Positions 1 to 7,331 of a stretch of 64,000 nucleotides of DNA are shown piece by piece. The translations under genes were made by a program, and so were the position numbers. The notes under the pieces are model-generated. The model saw only the letters and a program-made list of their open reading frames with translations. It had not been told where the DNA came from and made no database searches. How positions within the stretch are numbered: position 1 is the stretch's first letter; each line of letters begins with the position of its first letter. Origin of the DNA: Candidatus Hydrogenedens sp. (GTDB lineage: Bacteria; Hydrogenedentota; Hydrogenedentia; Hydrogenedentales; Hydrogenedentaceae); assembly GCA_035361075.1 (NCBI GenBank), contig DAOSBX010000005.1, positions 4,753-68,752 of the forward strand, read 5' to 3'.

Positions 1-677
1 ATATCCGGGAAAATTTTTTGTTTTTCTGTGGGTGTTGTGGAGGGAATTCTGCTTGTATATTTTTTCAATAGTGACAGCCATGTGGTGTATGGGAGGTTAA
101 GCTTATTAAAATCCGTCCAGCCTAAAGTTTTCAGATCTTCAATAAATTCATCCCATAAATTTTTATAATCTTTCTGTTCTCCTTCGTTAGCGGTAGTAGG
201 GAAAAATACATTTTCTGAGTAATCGGGATATGGGCTAAGCTGGAGATAAGTTTTATTTTTTTTCTCTTCTGCTGTTTTAGTGCATAGAAGATTATCAAAT
301 ATGTTTTCAAGTCGGGCAGTGGACGGAGTAAAAGTAGGAGGTTCTTCATTAATTTGGTCATTCTTCCCATGTTCATATACATTTCTTTCACCAGAGGAAA
401 GCCAATCGGCTAATTTTATAACTTTTGATTGCCAATCATCTAACTCTTTGATGTGGTGATGGAGTGCCCAACGATGGATATCATTATCATTAATAAATTT
501 TTCTATAAAACTACAACTCCAATGAGCATGGTCATAAGTATTAAAATATTCTTTTTCCTGTTTCGTAAAAGGTTTTTCTTCCCCTGTTCTTTGCCAGAAT
601 TTACCAATATCATGCAATAACGCAGAAAGGGCGACTCTTTCAATGGCTTGTCTTATTTCATTTTTATTTTCTGTCAT
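1..677 (-). CDS. cas10: Cas10/Csm1-family type III CRISPR large subunit, N-terminal part (runs off left edge)
   Basis: Large subunit of a type III CRISPR effector complex. Family members combine an N-terminal HD nuclease domain with Palm domains that make cyclic oligoadenylate when target RNA is bound. Only the first 225 codons are inside the window. Visible motifs are LLHDIGKFWQR (His22-Asp23 of the HD domain), the histidine cluster ALHHHIKEL (71-79), LADWLSSGER (89-98) and WLSLLKKYTSRIPSTT (200-215), all in the order expected for Csm1. The ATG at 677 has an AAGGAA ribosome site 5 nt upstream. The GGDD cyclase motif would lie outside the window, so cyclase activity cannot be judged. A sigma-54 promoter and a CARF/sigma-54 activator gene lie directly upstream on the same strand. 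Cas10 identity is well supported by motif order; assignment to subtype III-A rather than another type III is inference. Confidence 0.88.
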   Translation of the reverse strand, partial: MTENKNEIRQAIERVALSALLHDIGKFWQRTGEEKPFTKQEKEYFNTYDHAHWSCSFIEKFINDNDIHRWALHHHIKELDDWQSKVIKLADWLSSGERNVYEHGKNDQINEEPPTFTPSTARLENIFDNLLCTKTAEEKKNKTYLQLSPYPDYSENVFFPTTANEGEQKDYKNLWDEFIEDLKTLGWTDFNKLNLPYTTWLSLLKKYTSRIPSTTPTEKQKIFPD

Positions 678-710
678 ATAAATTCCTTTCTATTGTTTTG
701 ATGATAAAGA

Positions 711-726
711 GGCAAGAAATATGCCA
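711..726 (-). promoter_or_regulatory. Sigma-54 (-24/-12) promoter of the cas10 operon
   Basis: On the minus strand the sequence reads TGGCATATTTCTTGCC. GG (725-724) and GC (713-712) are separated by exactly 10 nt, as in the RpoN consensus TGGCACG-N4-TTGCW. Predicted transcription start is near 700, leaving room for the AAGGAA ribosome site (688-683) and the cas10 ATG at 677. The gene upstream encodes a sigma-54 activator with an intact GAFTGA loop, which raises the prior considerably. One consensus base differs at the end of each half (T for C in TGGCAC, C for W after TTGC). Confidence 0.75.
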
Positions 727-805
727 GGATTGTGGCTGTTTGATGTTTTTGTTTTATGTTATAGATAAATAGAGAATTAGTATAAAGGGGCGGATATTTT
801 TCCTG

Positions 806-840
806 TTGAAAAATTTTAAATCTATATTTAAATATTTCAA
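806..840. promoter_or_regulatory. Imperfect inverted repeat, candidate enhancer (UAS) for the CARF/sigma-54 activator
   Basis: Arms TTGAAAAATTTTAAAT (806-821) and ATTTAAATATTTCAA (826-840) are reverse complements except for one extra base in the longer arm, with a 4-nt centre. The centre is about 100 nt upstream of the -24 element of the cas10 promoter, the usual distance for a bacterial enhancer-binding protein site. It lies just after the stop codon of the activator gene and is very AT-rich, so it could instead be a weak transcript-end hairpin or chance. No downstream T-run typical of an intrinsic terminator follows on the minus strand. Confidence 0.45.
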
Positions 841-847
841 TCCACAT

Positions 848-2353
848 TTAATTTTCTTTCTTTAAGTATTGGCTTATGGCTTGAGGAGTTATTCCTAATA
901 GTTTTGCTGCCTGAGATTGATTACCTTTTGTCATTTCGAGTGCTTTGCGTATATAGAAATCGTGAATTTCATTTTTAAGTGAATCTAATTGGAACCCTTC
1001 ATAGGGGTTTGGCAAATATTGAAAGTATTCTTCCGAATCTTTGATTGAGGGTGAAAAACTGATGATGTCTGGAGTAATAATCCGTTGGTCTCCTGAATTT
1101 ATAATTGCTTCTTTTATAGTTTTCTCTAATTCTCGAATATTTCCGGGCCAATTATACTTTGTTAGTTTTTGCATTGCCTCAGGAGTAATTTGAACTTTAG
1201 GTGTTTTGTTATCAAATTTTGTAACAAAATATTCAATAAGAAGGTGTATATCCGTAATTCTCTCTCTTAACGGAGGTATAATCACTTTAACCCCCCTTAT
1301 ACGGTAATAAAAATCTTCCCTCATTTTTCCTTCTTTAACAAGTTCTTCTAAATTTTTATTTGTAGCGAAAACAAAACGGACATCCGCTTCTTCTTCTTTA
1401 TCACTACCAACAGGACTGTATTTTTTATCTTCCAGAAAACGAAGTAGTTTAACCTGCAGACTAAGAGGAACATCCCCAATTTCATCAAAGAACAAAGTCC
1501 CATTTTGTGCAGTTTTACAACGTCCATCTCTATTACTAATCGCTCCGGTGAAAGCACCTTTTTTGTGTCCAAATAGTTCACTTTCAAATATATTTTCTGT
1601 TGTTCCTGCACAGTGAAAAGGGACAAATTCTCCTTTTCTCCCACTTACTTTATGAATCATTTTTGCAAACAGTTCTTTTCCTGTTCCGGTTTCGCCTAAT
1701 AGTAATATATCTACATTTTCTCTGGCATAGTTCCATGCTTGTTGACAGGCTTTTATAAAGTTCTGTGAGTTTCCTATTAGACCATAATCGTAGAAGGATT
1801 CCGGGAGGGTATCTTCCTTTTCCCAATGAACAGTAATTTTGGGAGAAATTACAGGAAATTCAGGCTTGGTTAAATCAATTTGTGTTATTTCCGGTTTCCC
1901 AGATGGAGTATATTTTCTTTCTTTAACATGAATAATTTTCGCTGGAATTTTTCCACTTGCAGTTACCAATAACCAGCATGCATGTATTGCAGGGGTTCCC
2001 GAAGTTACGGAAATGAATATCTCGTAATTTTTTTGAAATAACAATTCATTCTCTTTTTCAACAAATTTATTTATTGCATTAATTATCTCAGCGTGGTTTG
2101 TTGGGTCATTAATATTTGTATGGTGAATTGTTACTTTTTTGTCCGGATAAAGTTCCTCAATTATTTTTTTAGTATTTTCTGCCTTATCCACAATAGAGGG
2201 AGTAGTCAATAAAACAATATTATCAAAATCACCAATGTTAACAGCAGAGATAATCGGTCCATAAGGTGTTCCACCGGTGGGTGCTTTATCTTCTCTTCCG
2301 TAAGGGTCATTGGTTCCCACAAAACTTAATAAGAGGGAGGGTTTTCTTCCCAT
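848..2353 (-). CDS. CARF domain-sigma-54 AAA+ activator-Fis HTH regulator (RtcR-like), next to cas10
   Basis: A cytoplasmic transcription activator of sigma-54 promoters with an N-terminal ligand-sensing domain. Residues about 5-165 resemble the CARF domain of RtcR: LLLSFVGTNDPYG at the first strand and SVTSGTPAIHACWLL (about 115-129) at the second ligand loop. The AAA+ domain has Walker A GETGTGKE (about 220), the sigma-54 contact loop GAFTGA (about 266-271), Walker B TLFFDEIGD and arginine-finger region REDFYYRI. The C-terminus ends in a Fis-type HTH (QSQAAKLLGITPQAISQYL). The ATG at 2353 is preferred because AGGAG lies 8 nt upstream; an ATG at 2359 would leave only 2 nt. RtcR normally sits beside rtcBA and responds to RNA damage; here no rtc gene is visible and the neighbour is cas10. 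Domain calls are strong. The ligand (cyclic oligoadenylate or an RNA end) is inference. Confidence 0.87.
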   Translation of the reverse strand: MGRKPSLLLSFVGTNDPYGREDKAPTGGTPYGPIISAVNIGDFDNIVLLTTPSIVDKAENTKKIIEELYPDKKVTIHHTNINDPTNHAEIINAINKFVEKENELLFQKNYEIFISVTSGTPAIHACWLLVTASGKIPAKIIHVKERKYTPSGKPEITQIDLTKPEFPVISPKITVHWEKEDTLPESFYDYGLIGNSQNFIKACQQAWNYARENVDILLLGETGTGKELFAKMIHKVSGRKGEFVPFHCAGTTENIFESELFGHKKGAFTGAISNRDGRCKTAQNGTLFFDEIGDVPLSLQVKLLRFLEDKKYSPVGSDKEEEADVRFVFATNKNLEELVKEGKMREDFYYRIRGVKVIIPPLRERITDIHLLIEYFVTKFDNKTPKVQITPEAMQKLTKYNWPGNIRELEKTIKEAIINSGDQRIITPDIISFSPSIKDSEEYFQYLPNPYEGFQLDSLKNEIHDFYIRKALEMTKGNQSQAAKLLGITPQAISQYLKKEN

Positions 2354-2396
2354 ATACATCGCTCCTTTTTTATATTCAATTTTTACTTAAAATAGG

Positions 2397-2426
2397 AGTT
2401 TAGAAAAAAATAGGGGGAAAAGTCAA
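2397..2426 (-). promoter_or_regulatory. Sigma-70-type promoter of the CARF/sigma-54 activator gene
   Basis: Minus strand TTGACT (2426-2421), 18-nt spacer, TAAACT (2402-2397). Predicted start near 2390 gives a leader of about 37 nt containing the AGGAG site. This would make the activator independent of sigma-54, unlike cas10. Confidence 0.5.
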
Positions 2427-2451
2427 ATTTTTTTAGTAACTAAAAGTATTG

Positions 2452-2832
2452 TTATTTTTCGGGTAGGTCGGATGGATGAGAACCGATGGCGATAATACTG
2501 CAGGCGTAGATGGGAGTTAAGCCGAGTTGAGTTGCTTCTTGAATGAGTTCTTCATCTTCAGCACCAGGGTTAATATAGAGTTCGTTATGTTTTTTCCTGG
2601 CAATGGATGGGAGGAGTAATTTGCCAATTTGAGGGGGAACATAAACGCTGATGCGGTCAATAGGGTCGGGAACATCTTCGATGGATTTGTAGCAGGGAAT
2701 CCCTTCGATTTCCGTAAGATTGGGATTGACGGGATAAACAGTCCATCCTTTAGAGAGATACGCACGAATTGCTTTGTTGCTGTATTTGCTACGGTCTGCG
2801 GACGCACCGATGATTGCTACCGTTTTGGGCAT
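2452..2832 (-). CDS. CoA-binding domain protein (YccU-like)
   Basis: Small Rossmann-fold protein of the CoA-binding family, function unknown. At the N-terminus VAIIGASADRSKYSNKA is the nucleotide-binding glycine segment, followed by a beta-strand GWTVYPVNP and the PVNP-type turn found in YccU homologues; the middle has YINPGAEDEELIQEA and the C-terminus a cysteine (YACSIIAIG). At 126 aa it has the usual single-domain length. The ATG at 2832 is chosen because the protein then starts MPKTVAIIGAS, 4 nt after the clpP stop; an upstream ATG at 2880 would overlap clpP by 44 nt. It is probably co-transcribed with tig and clpP, occupying the place where clpX often sits. Confidence 0.8.
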   Translation of the reverse strand: MPKTVAIIGASADRSKYSNKAIRAYLSKGWTVYPVNPNLTEIEGIPCYKSIEDVPDPIDRISVYVPPQIGKLLLPSIARKKHNELYINPGAEDEELIQEATQLGLTPIYACSIIAIGSHPSDLPEK

Positions 2833-2836
2833 ATTG

Positions 2837-3499
2837 TTATTTTTCTTTTTTAGGTTTAGAGCGTTGTAAAACTTCGTCAATTAGTCCGTATTTCTTTGCC
2901 TCATCAGCACTGAGAAATAGATCGCGGTCGGTATCCTTTCGTATAACTTCAATTGGTTGTCCTGTATGTCTGGCAAGGATTTGGTCAATGGTTTCTCCGA
3001 TGCGAACAATTTCTTGGGCCTGAATAGCGATATCTGTTGCCTGTCCCCGAACACCGCCCATCAATTGGTGTAATAGAAATCTTGAATAGGGGAGAGCATA
3101 ACGTTTTCCTGGTGTTCCTGCGGACATTAGAACAGCCGCCATACTTGCTGCCTGTCCAAGACAGATGGTTGTAATTTCTGGTCGAATAAATTGCATTGTG
3201 TCATATATCGCTAACCCAGCGGTTACACTACCTCCAGGACTATTGATGTAAAGATTTATATCTTTGTCGGGGTCTTCTGCTTCTAAATAAAGTAATTGAG
3301 CAATTATGTAATTCGCAACATAATCGTCAATAGGCATTCCCAAAAAAATAATTCGGTCTTCAAGCAGGCGAGAGTAAATATCATAAGCCCTTTCACCACG
3401 GCTGGTTTGCTGATATATTGTAACTGCTTGTGGGTCAATAGGATTGACTGTATAGGGGTTTATGCCATGCCTTATTAATTTTTCAATAGGGTTTTCCAT
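2837..3499 (-). CDS. clpP: ATP-dependent Clp protease proteolytic subunit
   Basis: Serine peptidase that forms the tetradecameric barrel of Clp and degrades proteins unfolded by a Clp ATPase. Catalytic residues are visible: Ser119 in GQAASMAA, His144 in FLLHQLMGG and Asp193 in KDTDRDLF. INSPGGSVTAGLAIYD (85-100) is the conserved oxyanion/handle region. Length 220 aa is slightly longer than the usual 195-210 because of about 25 extra N-terminal residues that may be a propeptide. It follows tig by 15 nt on the same strand, the common tig-clpP arrangement. No clpX is found in the window. Confidence 0.96.
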   Translation of the reverse strand: MENPIEKLIRHGINPYTVNPIDPQAVTIYQQTSRGERAYDIYSRLLEDRIIFLGMPIDDYVANYIIAQLLYLEAEDPDKDINLYINSPGGSVTAGLAIYDTMQFIRPEITTICLGQAASMAAVLMSAGTPGKRYALPYSRFLLHQLMGGVRGQATDIAIQAQEIVRIGETIDQILARHTGQPIEVIRKDTDRDLFLSADEAKKYGLIDEVLQRSKPKKEK

Positions 3500-3514
3500 G
3501 TTATTACCATATTT

Positions 3515-4999
3515 TTAATTTTGTTGTTCGTTTTCTTTTTGCCATTCTTCTCGGGAAATTGTTTTAGTCTCAATTTTTGCGTTGTCCAGGATAAGTTTAA
3601 TAACTTTTTTTCGTACTATTGTATCTGTTACTTCATCTTTTCCTTGGTCTTGAATATAGGACCGAATTGTATCTATGTCAATGCCTGTCCTATCTTGTAA
3701 ATTCTGTGCTTCATTTTCATAATCACTGTCTGAAACTTCAATGCCTTCAGCCTCAGCTATTTCACTGGCAGCTGTGTACCATTTAATTGTTTTTTCGGCT
3801 CTATCTTTTGCATTTTTTTCCAACTCTTCTCTTTGTTTTTCAATTTCTGATATTGGGATTCTCATCCGCATCATTTGCTGGATATGCTCTTCCACTTGAT
3901 GACTTGCTACTTCTTCAATAAGCGATTTGGGGATTTCAAATGTGCTGTTTGCAATAATTTGTTCTATTGCAGATGCTTCTAATTCGGAATCCGCTTCCTC
4001 CAGAAATGCTTCTTCTATCTCTTTCTTTATTTTTAGTTTAAGGTCCTCAAGGCTTTCAGCCCCTGCTTGTTTTGCGAATTCATCATCTAATGTGGGTAAT
4101 TCTTTTCTCTTTATATCTTTAATTTTAATTTCAAAAATAGCTTTTTTCCCAGCGAGATTTTGGTTCGTATAATCTTCTGGGAATTCTACCTCGCAGGTTT
4201 TTGTTTCACCAACTTTAGCCCCGATGAGTGCTTCTTCAAATTTTCCGAAGAATCGTTTAGAACCCACAATATATGGATAATTGTTAGCACTGCCTCCGGG
4301 GAAACTTTCTCCGTCAATAGTTCCGTTGAAGTCGATAATTGCTTGGTCACCATTAGTTATTTCTGCGTCCGGAACAGATTGATATATAGCAAAACGATTT
4401 CGTAGGAGTTCCAACCGTTCTGTAATCATATTTTCATCAGGTTCGACAACTTTTCGTTCCAGCTCAAGCCCACGATATTTGCCTAATTCACATTTGGGTG
4501 CTACTTCAAAGGAGATTTGGAATGATATATCTTGGTCTTCTGGTAATTTATCGAGTTCTTCTATTCCCTCAAATTTGGGTTGTGAGAATGCTCTTATTTT
4601 TTTGTCTTCCATAAGTTTTTTAACTGATTCAGATATGACTTTATCCAGAGCCTCTTTCCGTGCTATTTTTCCAAATTTATTTTCCACAAGCCACATCGGT
4701 GCTTTCCCTCGACGAAAGCCTGGAAGTTCCGTGTGCTCTTTGACTTCTTCCAGATTTTTACTTGTTTGTGCCTTTGTATTTATTGCGGGAATAGTTATTT
4801 TTACGGAGTATAGACAATCCCCTTTATATTCAATTTCATATTCAGGGTCTTTTTCGAATTTAAACTCTTCTTCTTCTGTATCATGAGCATGGTGGTGATG
4901 TTTATGCTCATGAGTTTCTTGTGCTGTTGTTTGTTCTGAGGTAGTTTCTGATACAGATGGAGTTAAGGTATTATCATTGTTGTTTTCTTGTTCTGTCAT
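3515..4999 (-). CDS. tig: Trigger factor, ribosome-associated chaperone and prolyl isomerase
   Basis: Chaperone that binds the ribosomal exit tunnel and folds nascent chains. The ribosome-binding signature GFRRGKAP is at 94-101, followed by the PPIase domain (INGDQAIIDFNGTIDGE, FPEDYTNQNLAGK) and a long helical C-terminal domain. Length 494 aa exceeds the usual 430-450 because of about 50 extra N-terminal residues rich in Thr, Ser and Glu with the cluster HEHKHHHHAHD (30-40). That N-terminal tail has no counterpart in typical trigger factors and would project near the ribosome-binding face. It starts the tig-clpP-CoA-binding gene series. Confidence 0.95.
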   Translation of the reverse strand: MTEQENNNDNTLTPSVSETTSEQTTAQETHEHKHHHHAHDTEEEEFKFEKDPEYEIEYKGDCLYSVKITIPAINTKAQTSKNLEEVKEHTELPGFRRGKAPMWLVENKFGKIARKEALDKVISESVKKLMEDKKIRAFSQPKFEGIEELDKLPEDQDISFQISFEVAPKCELGKYRGLELERKVVEPDENMITERLELLRNRFAIYQSVPDAEITNGDQAIIDFNGTIDGESFPGGSANNYPYIVGSKRFFGKFEEALIGAKVGETKTCEVEFPEDYTNQNLAGKKAIFEIKIKDIKRKELPTLDDEFAKQAGAESLEDLKLKIKKEIEEAFLEEADSELEASAIEQIIANSTFEIPKSLIEEVASHQVEEHIQQMMRMRIPISEIEKQREELEKNAKDRAEKTIKWYTAASEIAEAEGIEVSDSDYENEAQNLQDRTGIDIDTIRSYIQDQGKDEVTDTIVRKKVIKLILDNAKIETKTISREEWQKENEQQN

Positions 5000-5061
5000 G
5001 ACCGTTAACCTATATTTATGTTTTTGTTATTTATTGACTTTAAATTTCCACGTTCATAATG

Positions 5062-5143
5062 TGGGCGAGGCGGGAGTTGAACCCGCACACCTCGCGGTAC
5101 TGGATCCTAAGTCCAGCGCGTCTACCAATTCCGCCACTCGCCC
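5062..5143 (-). tRNA. tRNA-Leu (anticodon UAG)
   Basis: Acceptor arms GGGCGAG (5143-5137) and CTCGCCC (5069-5063) pair over 7 bp. The anticodon stem CTGGA/TCCAG encloses loop CTTAGGA, giving anticodon TAG. There is a class II variable arm and a T-loop GTTCAACTC. The 82-nt length suits tRNA-Leu. CCA is not encoded: the 3' end reads A then CAT. The start of the tRNA on this strand is GGGCGAGTGGCGGAATTGG. Confidence 0.96.
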
Positions 5144-5237
5144 CTCATGCTAAATAAACATTGGGGTTTAAAAGAGTATCACAAATCTATATTTTTTTAC
5201 AACTTTTAAATTAGAGCATGATAATGTTTGTATGTAT

Positions 5238-7154
5238 TTATGTTGCTTTTAATGCTGATAATAGTTGATTAGATTCCAGACAGTAGATTACTTTTTGAAC
5301 CAAGTCTTCATCAGTAAGTTGGAACATTTTTAATTGTTCTTCTCGTGAAGCGTGCTCACAGAAGATGTCAGGGATTCCTATTCGGAAGATTTTAAGGTCT
5401 TCCGTTTGTGGTCGTCGGTTTTCATTAAAAAATTCCAGTATGGCAGAACCAAAGCCACCGATGATTGTATTTTCTTCTACGGTAAATAGCTTTGTTGCTG
5501 AAATGCTATTTAGAGTTTTGGCATCTAATGGTTTAATCCACCGTGCATCAATGACACCAATATTAATACCGAGTTCACGAAGTTTTATGGCTGTTTTTAT
5601 GCAGGTGTTTACCTTTGAACCTACAGTGATGAGATAAATATCATCGTTGGGGATTAATATATCAGCACCGCTAAAGTTGCGGTTTTCTTTATCCCCTGTA
5701 GGTATTGCTATCGTTTTGGGGTATCGAATTGCGGTGGGTACTTCTTGTTGTATAGCGAGTGAAAGTAGATTTTCGAGGTCAATCCCGTCTCTTGGAGAGC
5801 AAATATGTAGGTTTGGGATGAGTCGTAAGTAGGACAAATCGAAAGTGCCACTGTGTGTAGGTCCGTCTTCGCCGACTAATCCAGCACGGTCTATAGCAAA
5901 TACTACGGGTAAGTTTTGAAGGCAAATGTCATGAATAATTTGGTCATAAGCACGTTGTAAGAAAGTGGAATAAATAGCGACGATAGGTCGAAAGCCACGC
6001 ACAGCAAGCCCTGCAGCAAGGGTTACTGCATGTTGTTCACAAATGCCTACATCAAAAAATCTATCTGGAAAATTTTGAGCGAAATTTGTTAATCCTGTAC
6101 CAGCTGGCATTGCTGCTGTGATGGCAATGATTCGCTCGTCTTTCTCTGCTAATTTGCATATTGCGTCACCAAAGTGTTCCGTGAAACTTTTTTCAATCTC
6201 GGTTGGTAATTGTTCAGGGATAATTCCATCACCTTCTTCGTCGGTCTTCGCTATTTTCTTTGGTTTAATTCCATGATATTTTTGTGGGTCTTTTTCTGCT
6301 TCTTTGAACCCTTTTCCTTTTTCTGTTCGACAATGAAAGAGTACTGGTCCAGTAAAATATTTAAGTCGTTGCAGGCATTCAATTAAAAGGGGTAGGTCGT
6401 GACCATCTACAGGTCCAATATAATTGAAACCCAGTTCCTGGAATAAAGAACCTTTTGTGATAAATCCTTTGACAGATTTTTCCAAATCTTGAATGGTTTT
6501 AGTTACCCGTTCTCCTACAATTTTCTTGACGAAACTACCGACATCTTCTTTGGCTCGTTTGTAGGGGTATGCAGTAATCAAACGATTGAAATATCGTGCA
6601 AGGGCTCCCGTATTGGGAGCAATAGACATCTCATTATCATTTAAGATAACAAGTATTCTTTTGCCTAAATGGCCTGCATGACTTAAAGCCTCCATAGCCA
6701 TTCCACCCGTCATTGCACCGTCGCCAATAACAGTAATTATCTGGTAATCCTCATTACGAATATCACGTGCAATAGCCATACCAATACCTGCAGAAATTGA
6801 TGTTGAGCTATGTCCCGTGCCAAAAAAATCTAATGGGCTTTCTTCAATTCGTGGATATCCGCTAATTCCGCCTTTTTTACGAAGTGTATCAAAAATGTGA
6901 TTTCTACCTGTTAAAATCTTATGAGCGTATGCCTGATGCCCAACATCCCAAATAAGAATGTCCTTACCTATATCGAAAACGTAATGTATAGCAATTGTTA
7001 ATTCTACCACCCCCAATGGAGAAGCAAGATGACCTCCATTATTTAGTACGGTAGAGATAATTTTTTCCCGAATTTCTGATGCTAATATCTCTAATTCATC
7101 TAATGACAACATCTTTAAGTCATTGGGAGAATTTATATTATCAAGGAGAGACAT
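5238..7154 (-). CDS. dxs: 1-deoxy-D-xylulose-5-phosphate synthase
   Basis: Thiamine-diphosphate enzyme that joins pyruvate and glyceraldehyde-3-phosphate at the first step of the MEP isoprenoid pathway. Diagnostic segments are DVGHQAYAHKILTGR (70-84), the TPP motif GDGAMTGG...NDN (144-174), and GLVGEDGPTHSGTFDLSYL in the central transketolase domain, followed by the C-terminal transketolase fold. Length 638 aa is normal. The start gives MSLLDNINSPNDLKML, which matches the usual N-terminus. The putative -10 box lies only a few nt upstream of the ATG, so the message may be leaderless. It stands alone between the tRNA gene and a divergent secreted-protein gene. Confidence 0.96.
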   Translation of the reverse strand: MSLLDNINSPNDLKMLSLDELEILASEIREKIISTVLNNGGHLASPLGVVELTIAIHYVFDIGKDILIWDVGHQAYAHKILTGRNHIFDTLRKKGGISGYPRIEESPLDFFGTGHSSTSISAGIGMAIARDIRNEDYQIITVIGDGAMTGGMAMEALSHAGHLGKRILVILNDNEMSIAPNTGALARYFNRLITAYPYKRAKEDVGSFVKKIVGERVTKTIQDLEKSVKGFITKGSLFQELGFNYIGPVDGHDLPLLIECLQRLKYFTGPVLFHCRTEKGKGFKEAEKDPQKYHGIKPKKIAKTDEEGDGIIPEQLPTEIEKSFTEHFGDAICKLAEKDERIIAITAAMPAGTGLTNFAQNFPDRFFDVGICEQHAVTLAAGLAVRGFRPIVAIYSTFLQRAYDQIIHDICLQNLPVVFAIDRAGLVGEDGPTHSGTFDLSYLRLIPNLHICSPRDGIDLENLLSLAIQQEVPTAIRYPKTIAIPTGDKENRNFSGADILIPNDDIYLITVGSKVNTCIKTAIKLRELGINIGVIDARWIKPLDAKTLNSISATKLFTVEENTIIGGFGSAILEFFNENRRPQTEDLKIFRIGIPDIFCEHASREEQLKMFQLTDEDLVQKVIYCLESNQLLSALKAT

Positions 7155-7161
7155 TCTACTT

Positions 7162-7190
7162 TTTATCCTATGTGTTCAAACAAATGTCAA
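7162..7190 (-). promoter_or_regulatory. Putative dxs promoter giving a near-leaderless mRNA
   Basis: Minus strand TTGACA (7190-7185), 17-nt spacer, GATAAA (7167-7162). The predicted start would fall at about 7156-7154, essentially on the dxs ATG at 7154. Only AAAAGTAGA precedes the ATG, with no good ribosome site. Confidence 0.5.
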
Positions 7191-7255
7191 CCAATTATCT
7201 ATATGATACCATAGATTTCTGATAAATTTCTTATTATTTGGTATTAGTGATATTG

Positions 7256-7264
7256 TGCTATAAT
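7256..7264 (+). promoter_or_regulatory. Extended -10 promoter for the gene at 7332
   Basis: TGCTATAAT (TGn plus perfect TATAAT) lies about 68 nt before the ATG at 7332. No good -35 is visible, as is usual for extended -10 promoters. An AAGG ribosome site stands 7 nt before the ATG. Confidence 0.5.
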
Positions 7265-7331
7265 TAACACACGTTATTATATTTTTAGTCCGTTTTTTTA
7301 TAAAAGTTTTTGTAGTATAGAAGGTTGTTTT

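Noticed and set aside
131..391. 86-codon open frame on the minus strand
   Set aside because: It lies in a different frame within cas10; the cas10 frame has HD, LADWLSSGER and KYTSRIPSTT and continues to the edge.
806..840. Intrinsic terminator of the activator gene
   Set aside because: Hairpin is made of A/T pairs and is not followed by a T-run on the minus strand; an enhancer site is the better fit though not proven.
678..847. CRISPR repeat array in the cas10/activator gap
   Set aside because: No repeated unit with spacers is seen, only a single inverted repeat. No CRISPR array was found anywhere in the window.
2833..2880. Upstream ATG at 2880 as start of the CoA-binding gene
   Set aside because: Would overlap clpP by 44 nt and add 16 low-complexity residues (KKKNNN) before the conserved MPKTVAIIGAS.
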